Assembly: GCA_963768585.1 (NCBI GenBank)
Contig: CAVYIF010000020.1
Span: 124,001 to 188,000 of the forward strand
Direction of reading: 5' to 3'
Length of the DNA: 64,000 nt
Origin: CAVUNY01 sp963768585
GTDB taxonomy: Bacteria; Chloroflexota; Anaerolineae; Anaerolineales; Anaerolineaceae
The notes under the pieces were generated by a model. The model worked only from the letters and a program-made list of their open reading frames with translations. It searched no databases and was not told the DNA's origin. Shown here piece after piece: positions 33,504 through 42,852 of the stretch (position 1 is the first letter of the stretch; each line of letters begins with the position of its first letter). A program made the translations under genes and the position numbers.

Positions 33504-34942
33504 TTTTGTACCGTTTTACCGCGATTCTGCACCAGAATCATTCCGCTGGTACCCGCGCCGCAGCCCAGTACCAGCGCCAGGCTCTCCGCGATATAATACT
33601 GCGGCAGCAGATTGAACGCCCACAATCCAAACGGCAAAAAGTACAATACTCCTCCGAGGCATGCAATCCCAAACAAGCGCCAAAAAGCGGAGGGGGAAAC
33701 GCGGATCAAGCGCACGCTGCCGATCACACTCATTAAGAATGCCAGAGCCGCAATCACAAAAACGCCTATCTGAATTAGACTGTCCAGATAAAGGGTGGAA
33801 AGCGCTGGCGGAAATATTATTGGCAAGAGCCCCCATCCCAACCAGCCGGTCCAAATCAACAGCGTCCAGATCAGGTGCCTGCGCCGGATAAGAGCGCCAA
33901 TGGATAAGATTAAAAAAATCAGTGCCGCAGCCAGCACGATTTCACCGCTGAGCACGGTCGTCATGAATGACCACGGGGATGCTGCCTCTACCTTGTGGTA
34001 ACTGCCCACAGATTTCCATGCCCAATCCCCGCTGGCCTGGCGCACCAACACCCCCTCGTGTCCCATGGCGAAGATGACAGTTCCGTGCTGCGGGTCAGAT
34101 ATCCCGGCGAGAGGGACCTCGCGCATGGTGGGGTTCCCGGTTTCAACTTTCTGATAATAGGCTCGATCCGCTTCGGTTAGCGGCGCCAGTGAGTAAGCCA
34201 CCGTCCAATGAACACCATCGGATGAGCTTTCGATGCTCTGACCGGGTTTGAAGCGAAAACGCAGCCCGTCGATTGGCTGGCTGAGTTCGATGACTGAAGT
34301 CTGCTCCATTTGGCAAAATTGACCGTCGAAATTTTCCTCATGCCAGGTCAGGCCGCCGTCCAGGCTGGCATAAGTATGATAGGCGGAATAGGCAATAATT
34401 TGCCCGTCGCGGTTTTCCAGGCAGGCGATGCCGTAGTCCGGAGCGGCCGCATCTGCCAGGGTCAGCACTGCCAGCAGCGGGATGACGAATACCGCTCGCA
34501 TTGGGATCTGCACGGCATCCGCACGCTGCCGCCGCCACAGCCAGGCTGCCATAACCACACTCAGCAGAGCTGCCAAATCCGTAGGATCGAGTACGGCTGC
34601 CGCCGGGAAACCCAACCCGGCCTGCCACAAATCGAGCACCACAGCGCGCATGAACGGCAGAGTCTTGAACAACGCAAATCCGCCAGCTGCCAGCCCAAAT
34701 CCACCCCCTGCCAGGACCCACTCGTGCCGCTGCAGCCTTTTCGGCGCCACCCAGGCCAGGCCCGCGGTAACCACCACCGGGGCCAGAAACAGCCAGGCCA
34801 GGTCGCTCAATTTTCCGGTGGCTGCCGAAGGCCAAAAATGGCGCAGGATGCTGTCGTTCACCAATAGGATCAGTAGAGCAGCCAGACTGAATGGCCGGCT
34901 GAGAAAGTGAAGTGACCTCCACAAAGCCCGATTATTATGCAT
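33500..34942 (-). CDS. Membrane protein with an outer BNR/Asp-box-like domain
   Basis: A 480-residue protein from ATG 34942 (GGGA seven bases upstream). It has about five N-terminal hydrophobic segments, a soluble middle part with an Asp-box-like motif (ASLDGGLTWHE) and a second related segment (ESSSDGVHWTVAYS), then five or six C-terminal membrane segments. Asp-box repeats usually form propeller blades exposed to the outside. I do not recognise the family. It has its own promoter and lies between glnA and glnE, but nothing links it to nitrogen metabolism. Confidence 0.75.
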   Translation of the reverse strand: MHNNRALWRSLHFLSRPFSLAALLILLVNDSILRHFWPSAATGKLSDLAWLFLAPVVVTAGLAWVAPKRLQRHEWVLAGGGFGLAAGGFALFKTLPFMRAVVLDLWQAGLGFPAAAVLDPTDLAALLSVVMAAWLWRRQRADAVQIPMRAVFVIPLLAVLTLADAAAPDYGIACLENRDGQIIAYSAYHTYASLDGGLTWHEENFDGQFCQMEQTSVIELSQPIDGLRFRFKPGQSIESSSDGVHWTVAYSLAPLTEADRAYYQKVETGNPTMREVPLAGISDPQHGTVIFAMGHEGVLVRQASGDWAWKSVGSYHKVEAASPWSFMTTVLSGEIVLAAALIFLILSIGALIRRRHLIWTLLIWTGWLGWGLLPIIFPPALSTLYLDSLIQIGVFVIAALAFLMSVIGSVRLIRVSPSAFWRLFGIACLGGVLYFLPFGLWAFNLLPQYYIAESLALVLGCGAGTSGMILVQNRGKTVQK

Positions 34943-35062
34943 GATCATTTCCCTGCCCACGATGTCATTTGAAATAGGATGAGTTTCCGGCTGTTTCGGA
35001 CGGCGAAAACCGCACATTCGATCCAGAATAATTTTTCCCAGATTTACCCCTGCCGTCAATAT

Positions 35063-35090
35063 AGTATAAATCGAGTACAGAAAATTGCAA
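35063..35090 (-). promoter_or_regulatory. Promoter of the Asp-box membrane protein gene
   Basis: Minus strand TTGCAA (35090-35085), 16-bp spacer, TATACT (35068-35063). Confidence 0.55.
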
Positions 35091-35118
35091 ATAGCGCAAC
35101 GAAACCTTTTTTAACCGC

Positions 35119-35124
35119 TATAAT
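35119..35124 (+). promoter_or_regulatory. -10 box of glnE (near-leaderless)
   Basis: TATAAT ends ten bases before ATG 35135, so the leader would be about four bases. No ribosome site and no clear -35. Confidence 0.45.
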
Positions 35125-35134
35125 AATTAGCTAA

Positions 35135-38100
35135 ATGAATGCACCGTCTCTTTTTCCGCTGACAGAAGAAAGCGCGCGCTTTCACCTGGCCGAAATCCCC
35201 TTCGAGGATCCGGCCAGTGCAGCGCACCGCCTGGTACACCTGACTCGCGGGTTTCCCGAAAAATCCTGCGCAGTTTGCCTGCCCCACTTGCTGGAAGCAC
35301 TGAAATCAGCAGCCGATCCGGGCCGGGTGCTGGCTTCGTTCGAGCGTTTCATCGAAATCTATCCCAGCCGGACGGATCTCTCAAACCTGCTGTCCAGCAA
35401 GCCGCGCGCTGTTGAAATTCTTGTCATGGTTTTCTCCGGCAGCCAGTATCTAACCGAAGTGCTGCTGCGCCGGCCGGAACAGATCCACCTGCTGCTGGAC
35501 AAGCGGCGGCGCTCGCTGCAGAAACCCGCAGCCCAATTTGCGCGCGAAGCGGTGGCCGCCACCAGTGCCGTGAACGACCGGCCCGGAAAACTGGATGCCC
35601 TGCGCCGCTGGCAGCGCAGCGAACTGCTCAGGATCGGGGCCGGAGATTTATTGGGCAGCCTGGATCTGCCCTCACTCACCTTACAGCTTTCCAACCTGGC
35701 CGAAGGGATCGTCCAGGGCGCACTGACCATTCTTACCGGCAGCGACCACCCCAAAGATTTTGCCGTCGTTGCCATGGGCAAACTGGGTGGGCGCGAACTC
35801 AATTATTCTTCGGATATCGATCTGCTGTTTGTCGCGGCCTATGATGATCTGGCTTTCCGCCGCCTGGCACAGCAGCTGATCGACGCCTTAGCCGGGATCA
35901 CAGGGGAAGGCCTGCTGTACCGGGTCGATATGCGCCTGCGCCCGTGGGGAAGCAGTGGGATCTTAGCCCCATCGCTGGATGCGTATCTGATCTATCTGAA
36001 CGGACCGGCCCAATTGTGGGAAAAACAGGCCCTGCTCAAAGCGCGCTTCATCGCCGGCGATGCCCACCTGGGGGAGGAATTCCTGCAGCGCGCTTCCGGA
36101 TCGGTTTTTGATTACTCGCCTGAAACCATTCGTAGTGAAATTCTGGGGATGAAGCAGCGCACGGAAAGCTTCCTGCACCAGAACCAGCGCGATTGGGGCG
36201 AGGTTAAGCTGGGAGAGGGTTCGATCCGCGACATCGAGTTCACTGCTCAATATTTACAATTGGTGCACGGCGCCCGCCAACCCGAACTGCGCACCGGGCA
36301 TACCCTGGAAGCACTGCGCCGCCTGCATGCCTATGGATTGCTGCCGCTTGACGATCAACGTATTCTGATGGAAGGCTATACTTTCTTGCGCGCGGTGGAG
36401 CATTATCTGCAGCTCATGCACTACCGCCAGACACAGACCCTGCCCAAGGATAGCGCCGCACAGCATGACCTGGCCCGCCGCCTGGGTTTCTCGGGCAGCA
36501 ACCCCACTCAATCTTTCCTTGCCCATTACCAGGAGCATACTACTGCGATTCGCGAGTTGTACCTGAAATATGTGGGCGGCGTGCCTGTAAAAGATCCGCC
36601 CCCCACCACATACGGACACCTGCCAATGGACCAGTCTCCGGAGATACACAGCCACATCGCGCGCATGAACCCGTCCTACGAAAGCACATTCAGCAAGCAC
36701 GACCTGCGCCGCCATGCGGCCCTGGCCGGGCAGTTGGGCGGTGATAAGCTGGCTTTCGTCGATGCCATTCCCCTCGATGACGGCCGGTGGCGGGTGACCG
36801 TGGTCGCATTCGATTATCCAGGAGAACTGGTATTAATCTGCGGCCTGATGTTTGCCTTTGGCCTGGACATTATGGAAGGCAGCGTTTTTACTTACGAACC
36901 GATCAAAACCGGAGCACTAACTGCGACCGACTACCGCCGAAAAATTGTCGACGTGTTCATCGTCCGGCCGGTATTGGATTCCTTTAGTGAAAAGCATTGG
37001 GCGAATTATGCCGCCGATCTTTCAACACTGCTGGGTTTACTGCAGGATCGCCAGCCGCAGCAGGCCCGTCTCGAGCTGGCTCAGCGCGCGGCTGCCGCGG
37101 TGCGCGGCATTCAGATCGAACTCGCCCCGCTTTTCCCGATCGATATCGAGATCGATAATGAAATCTCGAACCGCTATACGGTCCTTCAAATCACTTCGCT
37201 CGATACGGTTGGCTTTCTTTATGAACTGACCAATGCCCTGGCACTGCACAAGATTTATATTGCCCAGATGGAAATCGATACGACCGGGCGTACGGTGTCT
37301 GACCGCCTGTATGTGACCGACCACCACGGGGCAAAGATCACCAATCCCGAACAGCAGCGCGAAATGCGGGCGGCTGTCGTGCTGATAAAACATTTCACCC
37401 ATCTGCTGCCCCTCTCTCCCGATCCGGAATCGGCCCTGCTCCACTTCGGCGAGTTGGTCGCCAACCTGTTTGAACGACCGAACTGGCCCGACGAACTGAG
37501 CTCGCTGGAACGTCCCGAAGTGCTCGAATCCCTGGCACGCCTGCTGGGAGTCAGCGAATTTCTCTGGCAAGATTTCCTGCGCATGCAGTACAGCAACCTC
37601 TTCCCGGTGGTGAGTGATGTCGATGCCCTCAAGACCGCCAAAAACCGTACCCAACTCCAGGCCGAACTGCAGGCAGCCCTGCACCCCATTCATCCCGGCC
37701 CGCAAATGCCCAGCGAACTTCCACCTTGGCGAGAAGTGCTCAATGCATTCAAAGACCGCGAGATGTTCCGCATTGATATGCGCCACTTGCTGGGCCACAC
37801 CCTCGAGTTTCACGATTTTTCTGAGGAATTAACCGCCCTGGCAGAAGTTATTGTCAACACAACCTACTTCCTGTGCCATGAAGATCTGCGCCTGCAATAC
37901 GGTTCTCCCCGCCTTGAAAACGGTGCCGTTTCTGAAATGTCGATCGCGGCCCTCGGCAAATGCGGCGGGAGAGAATTAGGGTTCGCATCCGATATCGAAT
38001 TGATGTTTATTTACGCTGGCAACGGTAAGACGGATGGGCCGGCGGTGATTACCACGGCTGAATTTTACGAAAAACTGGTTGAAATTTTCCTGCAAGCGAT

Positions 38101-38782
38101 CTACGCCCGGCGCGAGGGCATTTTTGAGATCGATCTGCAGCTGCGTCCTTATGGAAAAGCTGGCAGCATGGCGGTCTCGATGGAATCTTTCCGCCGTTAT
38201 TTTGCCCTGGAAGGCCCGGCCTGGCCTTATGAACGCCAGGCGCTGGTTAAACTGCGCACGATCGCCGGGAATCCGGAACTGGGGCAGGAAATCGAGGATC
38301 TGCGCGACCGGATCATCTACCGCGGACAACCTTTTGATGTGACCGCCATGCATGCCATGCGCGAGCGCCAACTGCGCCACCTGGTGATGGGCGGTACCTT
38401 AAATCCTAAATACAGCCCGGGGGCGCTGGTCGATATCGAGTACCTGGTGCAGGGCATGCAAATTACTTATGGTCAAGAATACCCGGCATTGCGCACCCCC
38501 AACACGTATACCGCGATGGCCGGGCTGCATGAAGCTGGCATCCTGTCAGACGAAGATTATACCCACCTGCGCAAAGCCTATACCTTCTTCCGCTGGCTGA
38601 TTGATGGCTTGCGTGTCGTGGCGGGCAATGCCAAAGATCTGTTGGTGCCGCCTTTCGAAGACGAGGGTTTCGCCTTTCTGGCGCGGCGGATGCGCTACGG
38701 GGACGACACCGCCCAATTAAAGAGCGACCTGGAGCTTCACTCGGCCAATGTACTGGCGTTAAATCGAAAACTGCTGGGATAG
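35135..38782 (+). CDS. glnE: GlnE-like glutamine synthetase adenylyltransferase with tandem ACT domains
   Basis: A 1215-residue protein, about 270 longer than E. coli GlnE. It has two nucleotidyltransferase domains: the N-terminal one with GKLGGRELNYSSDIDLLF (about 215-232) and the C-terminal one with GKCGGRELGFASDIELMF (about 941-958), each followed by LRLRPWGSSG- or LQLRPYGKAG-type motifs. Between them lie two ACT-like segments, RWRVTVVAFDYPGELVLICG (about 551-611) and YTVLQITSLDTVGFLYELTN (about 680-741), which resemble the glutamine-sensing ACT pair of GlnD. The likely role is reversible adenylylation of GS (Tyr399 of the nearby glnA), with glutamine read by the ACT pair. The second metal residue in the C-terminal domain is Glu, allowed in the superfamily. 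Confidence 0.88.
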   Translation: MNAPSLFPLTEESARFHLAEIPFEDPASAAHRLVHLTRGFPEKSCAVCLPHLLEALKSAADPGRVLASFERFIEIYPSRTDLSNLLSSKPRAVEILVMVFSGSQYLTEVLLRRPEQIHLLLDKRRRSLQKPAAQFAREAVAATSAVNDRPGKLDALRRWQRSELLRIGAGDLLGSLDLPSLTLQLSNLAEGIVQGALTILTGSDHPKDFAVVAMGKLGGRELNYSSDIDLLFVAAYDDLAFRRLAQQLIDALAGITGEGLLYRVDMRLRPWGSSGILAPSLDAYLIYLNGPAQLWEKQALLKARFIAGDAHLGEEFLQRASGSVFDYSPETIRSEILGMKQRTESFLHQNQRDWGEVKLGEGSIRDIEFTAQYLQLVHGARQPELRTGHTLEALRRLHAYGLLPLDDQRILMEGYTFLRAVEHYLQLMHYRQTQTLPKDSAAQHDLARRLGFSGSNPTQSFLAHYQEHTTAIRELYLKYVGGVPVKDPPPTTYGHLPMDQSPEIHSHIARMNPSYESTFSKHDLRRHAALAGQLGGDKLAFVDAIPLDDGRWRVTVVAFDYPGELVLICGLMFAFGLDIMEGSVFTYEPIKTGALTATDYRRKIVDVFIVRPVLDSFSEKHWANYAADLSTLLGLLQDRQPQQARLELAQRAAAAVRGIQIELAPLFPIDIEIDNEISNRYTVLQITSLDTVGFLYELTNALALHKIYIAQMEIDTTGRTVSDRLYVTDHHGAKITNPEQQREMRAAVVLIKHFTHLLPLSPDPESALLHFGELVANLFERPNWPDELSSLERPEVLESLARLLGVSEFLWQDFLRMQYSNLFPVVSDVDALKTAKNRTQLQAELQAALHPIHPGPQMPSELPPWREVLNAFKDREMFRIDMRHLLGHTLEFHDFSEELTALAEVIVNTTYFLCHEDLRLQYGSPRLENGAVSEMSIAALGKCGGRELGFASDIELMFIYAGNGKTDGPAVITTAEFYEKLVEIFLQAIYARREGIFEIDLQLRPYGKAGSMAVSMESFRRYFALEGPAWPYERQALVKLRTIAGNPELGQEIEDLRDRIIYRGQPFDVTAMHAMRERQLRHLVMGGTLNPKYSPGALVDIEYLVQGMQITYGQEYPALRTPNTYTAMAGLHEAGILSDEDYTHLRKAYTFFRWLIDGLRVVAGNAKDLLVPPFEDEGFAFLARRMRYGDDTAQLKSDLELHSANVLALNRKLLG

Positions 38783-39469
38783 CTAACCGATTTTCTCAAA
38801 AGTGTAATCACACTGGCTTCCACCCTGCGCCAGAGTCTGCGTGCGCCGGAAGGCAATTGCCGGCGGCAGCATCTCCCCCATCCAAACATCGATCTGGCAG
38901 AAAAAGGGCGTCAGTTCAGGCACGCCATACTGCTTAAGCTGGTCCACGTAGGGGCAGCTCAAATTGTTATAAGCAATCCGCCTGCTGCTATCCTCGACCC
39001 AAATCGTGCGCCACACCTCAGCCGGGAATGCGCGCAGCTGCATTTTGGTGGCCGTCTTGAAAAACCAGAATGGAAAGGGGATCATCGCGAAGGTTTTCAT
39101 TGTGCCGCCGTACAGGGCGTGAGTCCAGGCTTTAAATAAGGGCTCAATTTCCGCCAGGGCCGCCGCGCGGTCGCCGCCGTGGACCTTCAGCAGCACGCGG
39201 TATAAGGAGGTGCCGGTCATAATGTTATCGACCAGATGCTGGCGCAGCGGTGGTTTGGGCAGTGGGCGCGGATATTCCGCCAACAAAGCGCCCCAGTCCT
39301 CATACGCCTGGCGCAGCAGCCGGGAACCCTCTTCCTGTCCATGCACTGCTACCAACCCCGGCAGCCAGGCCGACCAGGGCAGCCGCATGCGCAGTTTTCG
39401 GATTAACACCAAGACCGCAGCTGCTCCCAGGCCAAGGGTCAGGCCTGTCCAAAACAACCTTTTTTTCAT
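38783..39469 (-). CDS. L-2-amino-thiazoline-4-carboxylic acid hydrolase-like protein
   Basis: A 228-residue protein with one N-terminal membrane helix (LFWTGLTLGLGAAAVLVLI). The C-terminal part has NNLSCPYVDQLKQYGVPEL, PFFCQIDVWMGEML and RTQTLAQGGSQCDYTFEKIG, the pattern of the ATC hydrolase family with its conserved cysteines. Characterised members open the thiazoline ring on the way to L-cysteine; many relatives have no known substrate. GGGAGG precedes the ATG. Its stop codon touches that of glnE with no spacer or hairpin between the convergent genes. Confidence 0.75.
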   Translation of the reverse strand: MKKRLFWTGLTLGLGAAAVLVLIRKLRMRLPWSAWLPGLVAVHGQEEGSRLLRQAYEDWGALLAEYPRPLPKPPLRQHLVDNIMTGTSLYRVLLKVHGGDRAAALAEIEPLFKAWTHALYGGTMKTFAMIPFPFWFFKTATKMQLRAFPAEVWRTIWVEDSSRRIAYNNLSCPYVDQLKQYGVPELTPFFCQIDVWMGEMLPPAIAFRRTQTLAQGGSQCDYTFEKIG

Positions 39470-39510
39470 GCATGTACCTCCCTGATGCCAAATGCTCTCG
39501 CAGGTCGTAC

Positions 39511-40629
39511 CTATCTTATTCTAATACGCTTCCCTTCCAATGTCATATATTCCGAATACAGGTTAACCGTCAGGCAGGAGTGCACCGGCAGTACAGCCAG
39601 CAGGTCGCCTACCTGGACCGACTCAAACTGCTCCGCCCTCACCCGCGCCAGGCCGTGTTCCTGCGAAAGCGAATACACGCTGGCGCCCGGCAGAAGCGCT
39701 CCCCAGCCAGACGAATCCAGATAAGCCAGTCCGCCAAAACTATCCTGCCCGTCGGCTGGGATGGTTTCTTTCGAGAGATGAACCGCCCCACCGTACAACA
39801 CCAGGCGGTAATCTGTTCCTTTCTCTCCCGGCACGGCATGCCTGGCCACCACCGGGCAGGCCACTGCAACCGCAATATCTTCTTGCGGGCAAACCTGGAG
39901 CTGGTGCTGCATGACATCATAAAAGATGAAATTGCCGGGACGAATTTCGTTCAGCCCCTGGAAACTCTGCGCCAACGTGCAGCTTGGTGTGTCGCCGTAT
40001 GAGAGTTCGGTTTGTGGGAAACCGCTTGCCGCCAGGGCTTGTTGGGCCGCGCTCATTTGGGCCAGAACCTGCCGGTAAATATCCACAATCTGGCCGGGCG
40101 AGGAAGCATGGTAGGTTTGGCCGGCGTGCGTCAGCAGTCCGCGAAAGTGCAGCCGCGAACTCGTGCTGATCTGGCGCGCCAGATCGAGGATGCCAGCATG
40201 GTCTTCGACCGGAATGCCCGTGCGGTGATTGCCAACGTCAACCTTGATCCAAGCATCCACCGCATGCGTCAGGCGCTGTTGAAAAAAAATCACCGTCTCG
40301 GCCAACTCCATCAGCAGTTCCAGATGGATTTGTTCGGCGAGTTCGTCGATGGCGCCCACCTGGCGCGGATTAGCTGTGAAGGCAATTAAAATATCATCCC
40401 AGCCGGCCCGCGCAAAATAAGCCGCCATATCCACGGATGAAACCGTAATCGCGCTGATGCCCTCATCGCGAAACCACGCCCCCATTTCGGCGGACTGGTG
40501 GGTCTTAAAATGCGGCCGGAAGCGCACCTCTTGCTGGCGCGCTTTGGCGGCCATACGGGCCAGGTTGCGCCGGGCCTTGCTTTCGTCCAGTATTAAAGTT
40601 GGTTTCTCAATCACAGATAAATCCAGCAT
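39511..40629 (-). CDS. D-threonine aldolase/D-serine dehydratase-like PLP enzyme
   Basis: A 372-residue fold-type III PLP enzyme related to alanine racemase N-terminal domains. The PLP lysine is in RPHFKTHQSAEMG; IKVDVGNHRTGI and LLTHAGQTYHA fit the barrel; the C-terminal domain ends with the metal-binding PVHSC (His-x-Cys) seen in D-threonine aldolases and eukaryotic-type D-serine dehydratases. It probably breaks down a D-beta-hydroxy amino acid. AAGGA lies upstream of ATG. It is followed by the nitroreductase gene upstream in the same direction, so they may be co-transcribed. Confidence 0.85.
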   Translation of the reverse strand: MLDLSVIEKPTLILDESKARRNLARMAAKARQQEVRFRPHFKTHQSAEMGAWFRDEGISAITVSSVDMAAYFARAGWDDILIAFTANPRQVGAIDELAEQIHLELLMELAETVIFFQQRLTHAVDAWIKVDVGNHRTGIPVEDHAGILDLARQISTSSRLHFRGLLTHAGQTYHASSPGQIVDIYRQVLAQMSAAQQALAASGFPQTELSYGDTPSCTLAQSFQGLNEIRPGNFIFYDVMQHQLQVCPQEDIAVAVACPVVARHAVPGEKGTDYRLVLYGGAVHLSKETIPADGQDSFGGLAYLDSSGWGALLPGASVYSLSQEHGLARVRAEQFESVQVGDLLAVLPVHSCLTVNLYSEYMTLEGKRIRIR

Positions 40630-40683
40630 AACGGTTGTCCTTTTGGTTCTTAAAATATGCCTGCCAGTGGAAATGACCTGCTT

Positions 40684-41496
40684 TCAATTTTCCGGAGGTG
40701 ATGCCGGGATCTCGCTTATTCCCTGCCAGTTCTTGATCATCTCGCGCGCCGAACGCGACATTTCAACGCTGAAATCGGAGACGAACTTACGTAAATATGT
40801 CGCCTGGCCAACGCTGTCGGCGTCGAACGGCCGCTTCGGCATGGCAAGCAGGCGTTCATTCAAATGCGCGTACATGCGTTCAAACTCTGCCGGGTTGAAG
40901 CGGCGGTACCGGTTGCGGTGATGAATGAATTCTGGCGCAAAGCGCGGGGTATGCCCGGATGGCATTTCTCCGGATGCCGGTCGGCCAAAAACCAGCAAAG
41001 AAATCGGCAAAACATATCTGGGCAGGTTGAACATTTCGCGGTGAATTTCGTAGTTTTCGAGGATATCACCGATATAGCAGGATCCGATGCCCATCGATTC
41101 TGCCGCGATCACCGCTGTTTGCGCGGCAATCAATGCATCACAGCAGGCCAGCAGCATATCCCCTTCCTGCGGCAGGCGGTTGGGCCGCCCCAACTCGTCC
41201 GCCTTACGCTCAGCTTCACACAGCACGAAATAGTCGTACCAGCGCTGGTAATCTGCCAGGAAAAGCAGCACGAAGGGCGATTTGGCGATAAATGGCTGGT
41301 GGTCGCAGGTTTCAGACAGGCGGTCTTTTAGGGCCTGATCCTCAACCTCAATGATCGAATACAGCATCATATTCCCGGCGGTCGGGGAGCGGAAAGCAGC
41401 CTGTAGAATGGCTTCCTTTTCTTCGGCTGCCAGCGGCTGCGTAGAAAAATTTCGCAAGGAACGGCGGCGTTGGATCACTTCCAGGGTGGCATTCAT
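40684..41496 (-). CDS. Nitroreductase family protein
   Basis: A 270-residue FMN-dependent nitroreductase-like protein. Start ATG 41496 has GGAG five bases upstream; the ATG at 41511 overlaps this site. FMN-contact segments are visible: RRRSLRNFSTQPL, FRSPTAGNMMLYSIIEV, AVIAAESMGIGSCYIGDI and LLVFGRPA. The C-terminus carries about 70 extra residues rich in Arg/Tyr. It reduces nitro or related electron-poor groups with NAD(P)H; the natural substrate is unknown. Confidence 0.88.
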   Translation of the reverse strand: MNATLEVIQRRRSLRNFSTQPLAAEEKEAILQAAFRSPTAGNMMLYSIIEVEDQALKDRLSETCDHQPFIAKSPFVLLFLADYQRWYDYFVLCEAERKADELGRPNRLPQEGDMLLACCDALIAAQTAVIAAESMGIGSCYIGDILENYEIHREMFNLPRYVLPISLLVFGRPASGEMPSGHTPRFAPEFIHHRNRYRRFNPAEFERMYAHLNERLLAMPKRPFDADSVGQATYLRKFVSDFSVEMSRSAREMIKNWQGISEIPASPPEN

Positions 41497-41733
41497 GATT
41501 TCTCCATACATAGAATGAATCTGCGCAGAAACATCGGCGCGATTTTCGCTGATTCGATTTTACTATGAGTTCGCGTCCCCCGATACCTGGCATATGAGGC
41601 AAAACGCGGACAGCCGGCATTCGCTCGCAAGAAACATCACCCAGGGGATTATAATGAACAAGTATCTATCCGGAAAATATTTCAGGTATTTTTCGAACAG
41701 GTCCTAAGAATTTTTTCGTTGCGGGAGGGAAAA

Positions 41734-42798
41734 ATGCCACATTTATTCGATCCATTAACTTTACGAGGGGTCACGCTGCGCAACCGTATCGGTATGGCAC
41801 CGATGTGCATGTATAGCTATACGAATGGTATTGCCAACGACTGGCAGGTCGTCCATTTGGGCGCGCGGGCTGTGGGCGGGGTGGGTTTGGTGATCGCCGA
41901 GGCAACCGCCGTTGAAGCCCGCGGGCGAATCACGCCGGAGGATGCCGGGATCTGGTCCTTTGCCCATATTGAACCGCTTACGCGGTTGACCCGTTTTATC
42001 AAAGCACATGGGGCCGTAGCTGGCATTCAGATCGCGCATGCCGGACGCAAAGCGAGCACCGCTCGCCCGTGGGACGGCGGAAAACCGCTGGCGGCAGACA
42101 ACCCGCGTGCCTGGGAGGTCGTCGGCCCAAGCCCGATTCCGTTTAATGAAGGCTACCAGGTGCCGCACGAACTCACCAAAGAGGAGATCCATGAGGTGCA
42201 GGCAGCATTTAAAGCAGCCGCAGAACGCGCGATGGTCGCCGGGTTCGAATGGCTTGAAATTCACGGCGCTCATGGTTACCTGATCCAGAGTTTCTGTTCG
42301 CCGCTTTCCAACCAGCGCACGGATGAATATGGCGGCAGTCTTGCGAACCGAATGCACTTTCTACTGGAAACGGTGCAGGCTGTGCGTGAAATCTGGCCGG
42401 AGCGCCTGCCGCTGGCGGTGCGCATCTCGGGATCAGATTGGGTCGAAGGTGGTTGGTCGGTGGAAGATTCGATCGCCCTGGCACGCTGTTTGAAGGATGA
42501 GGGGGTAGACCTGGTGGACTGTTCGTCTGGAGGCAATTCACCGCTGGCCCACGCCCCTACCGGCCCCGGATACCAGGTGCCCATCGCCGAAGCCGTACGC
42601 AGGGAGGCCTCGATTCCCACGGCAGCGGTCGGGTTAATCACCGCCCCGGAACATGCAGATGAAATCATCCGCAACGGGCGAGCCGACCTGGTTTTATTGG
42701 GCCGAGAACTGCTGCGCGACCCATATTGGGCGCTGCATGCCGCCCAGGCGCTCAAACAGCCTGCTCCGGTTCCCAACCAGTATATAAGAGCTTTCTAA
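41734..42798 (+). CDS. NADPH dehydrogenase, old yellow enzyme (YqjM-like)
   Basis: A 354-residue flavoenzyme starting at ATG 41734 with GGGAGGG upstream. OYE hallmarks: FDPLTLRGVTLRNRIGMAPM, MYSYTNGIANDWQVVHLGAR, IQIAHAGRKAS (the YqjM-type His/Ala pair), FEWLEIHGAHGYLIQSFCSP and GRADLVLLGRELLRDPYW. The CMYS cysteine near the N-terminus is typical of the YqjM/'thermophilic-like' class. It reduces activated C=C bonds of enones. A TATAAT at 41650-41655 may be its -10 box. Confidence 0.94.
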   Translation: MPHLFDPLTLRGVTLRNRIGMAPMCMYSYTNGIANDWQVVHLGARAVGGVGLVIAEATAVEARGRITPEDAGIWSFAHIEPLTRLTRFIKAHGAVAGIQIAHAGRKASTARPWDGGKPLAADNPRAWEVVGPSPIPFNEGYQVPHELTKEEIHEVQAAFKAAAERAMVAGFEWLEIHGAHGYLIQSFCSPLSNQRTDEYGGSLANRMHFLLETVQAVREIWPERLPLAVRISGSDWVEGGWSVEDSIALARCLKDEGVDLVDCSSGGNSPLAHAPTGPGYQVPIAEAVRREASIPTAAVGLITAPEHADEIIRNGRADLVLLGRELLRDPYWALHAAQALKQPAPVPNQYIRAF

Positions 42799-42852
42799 TA
42801 TAGACCAGGGAACATAATATCGACTCACTTCGTCATATATATGGAGGTACAT

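Noticed and set aside
37037..37813. 258-codon minus-strand frame inside glnE
   Set aside because: Shadow of the ACT/nucleotidyltransferase coding strand; no start signals and no recognisable domain.
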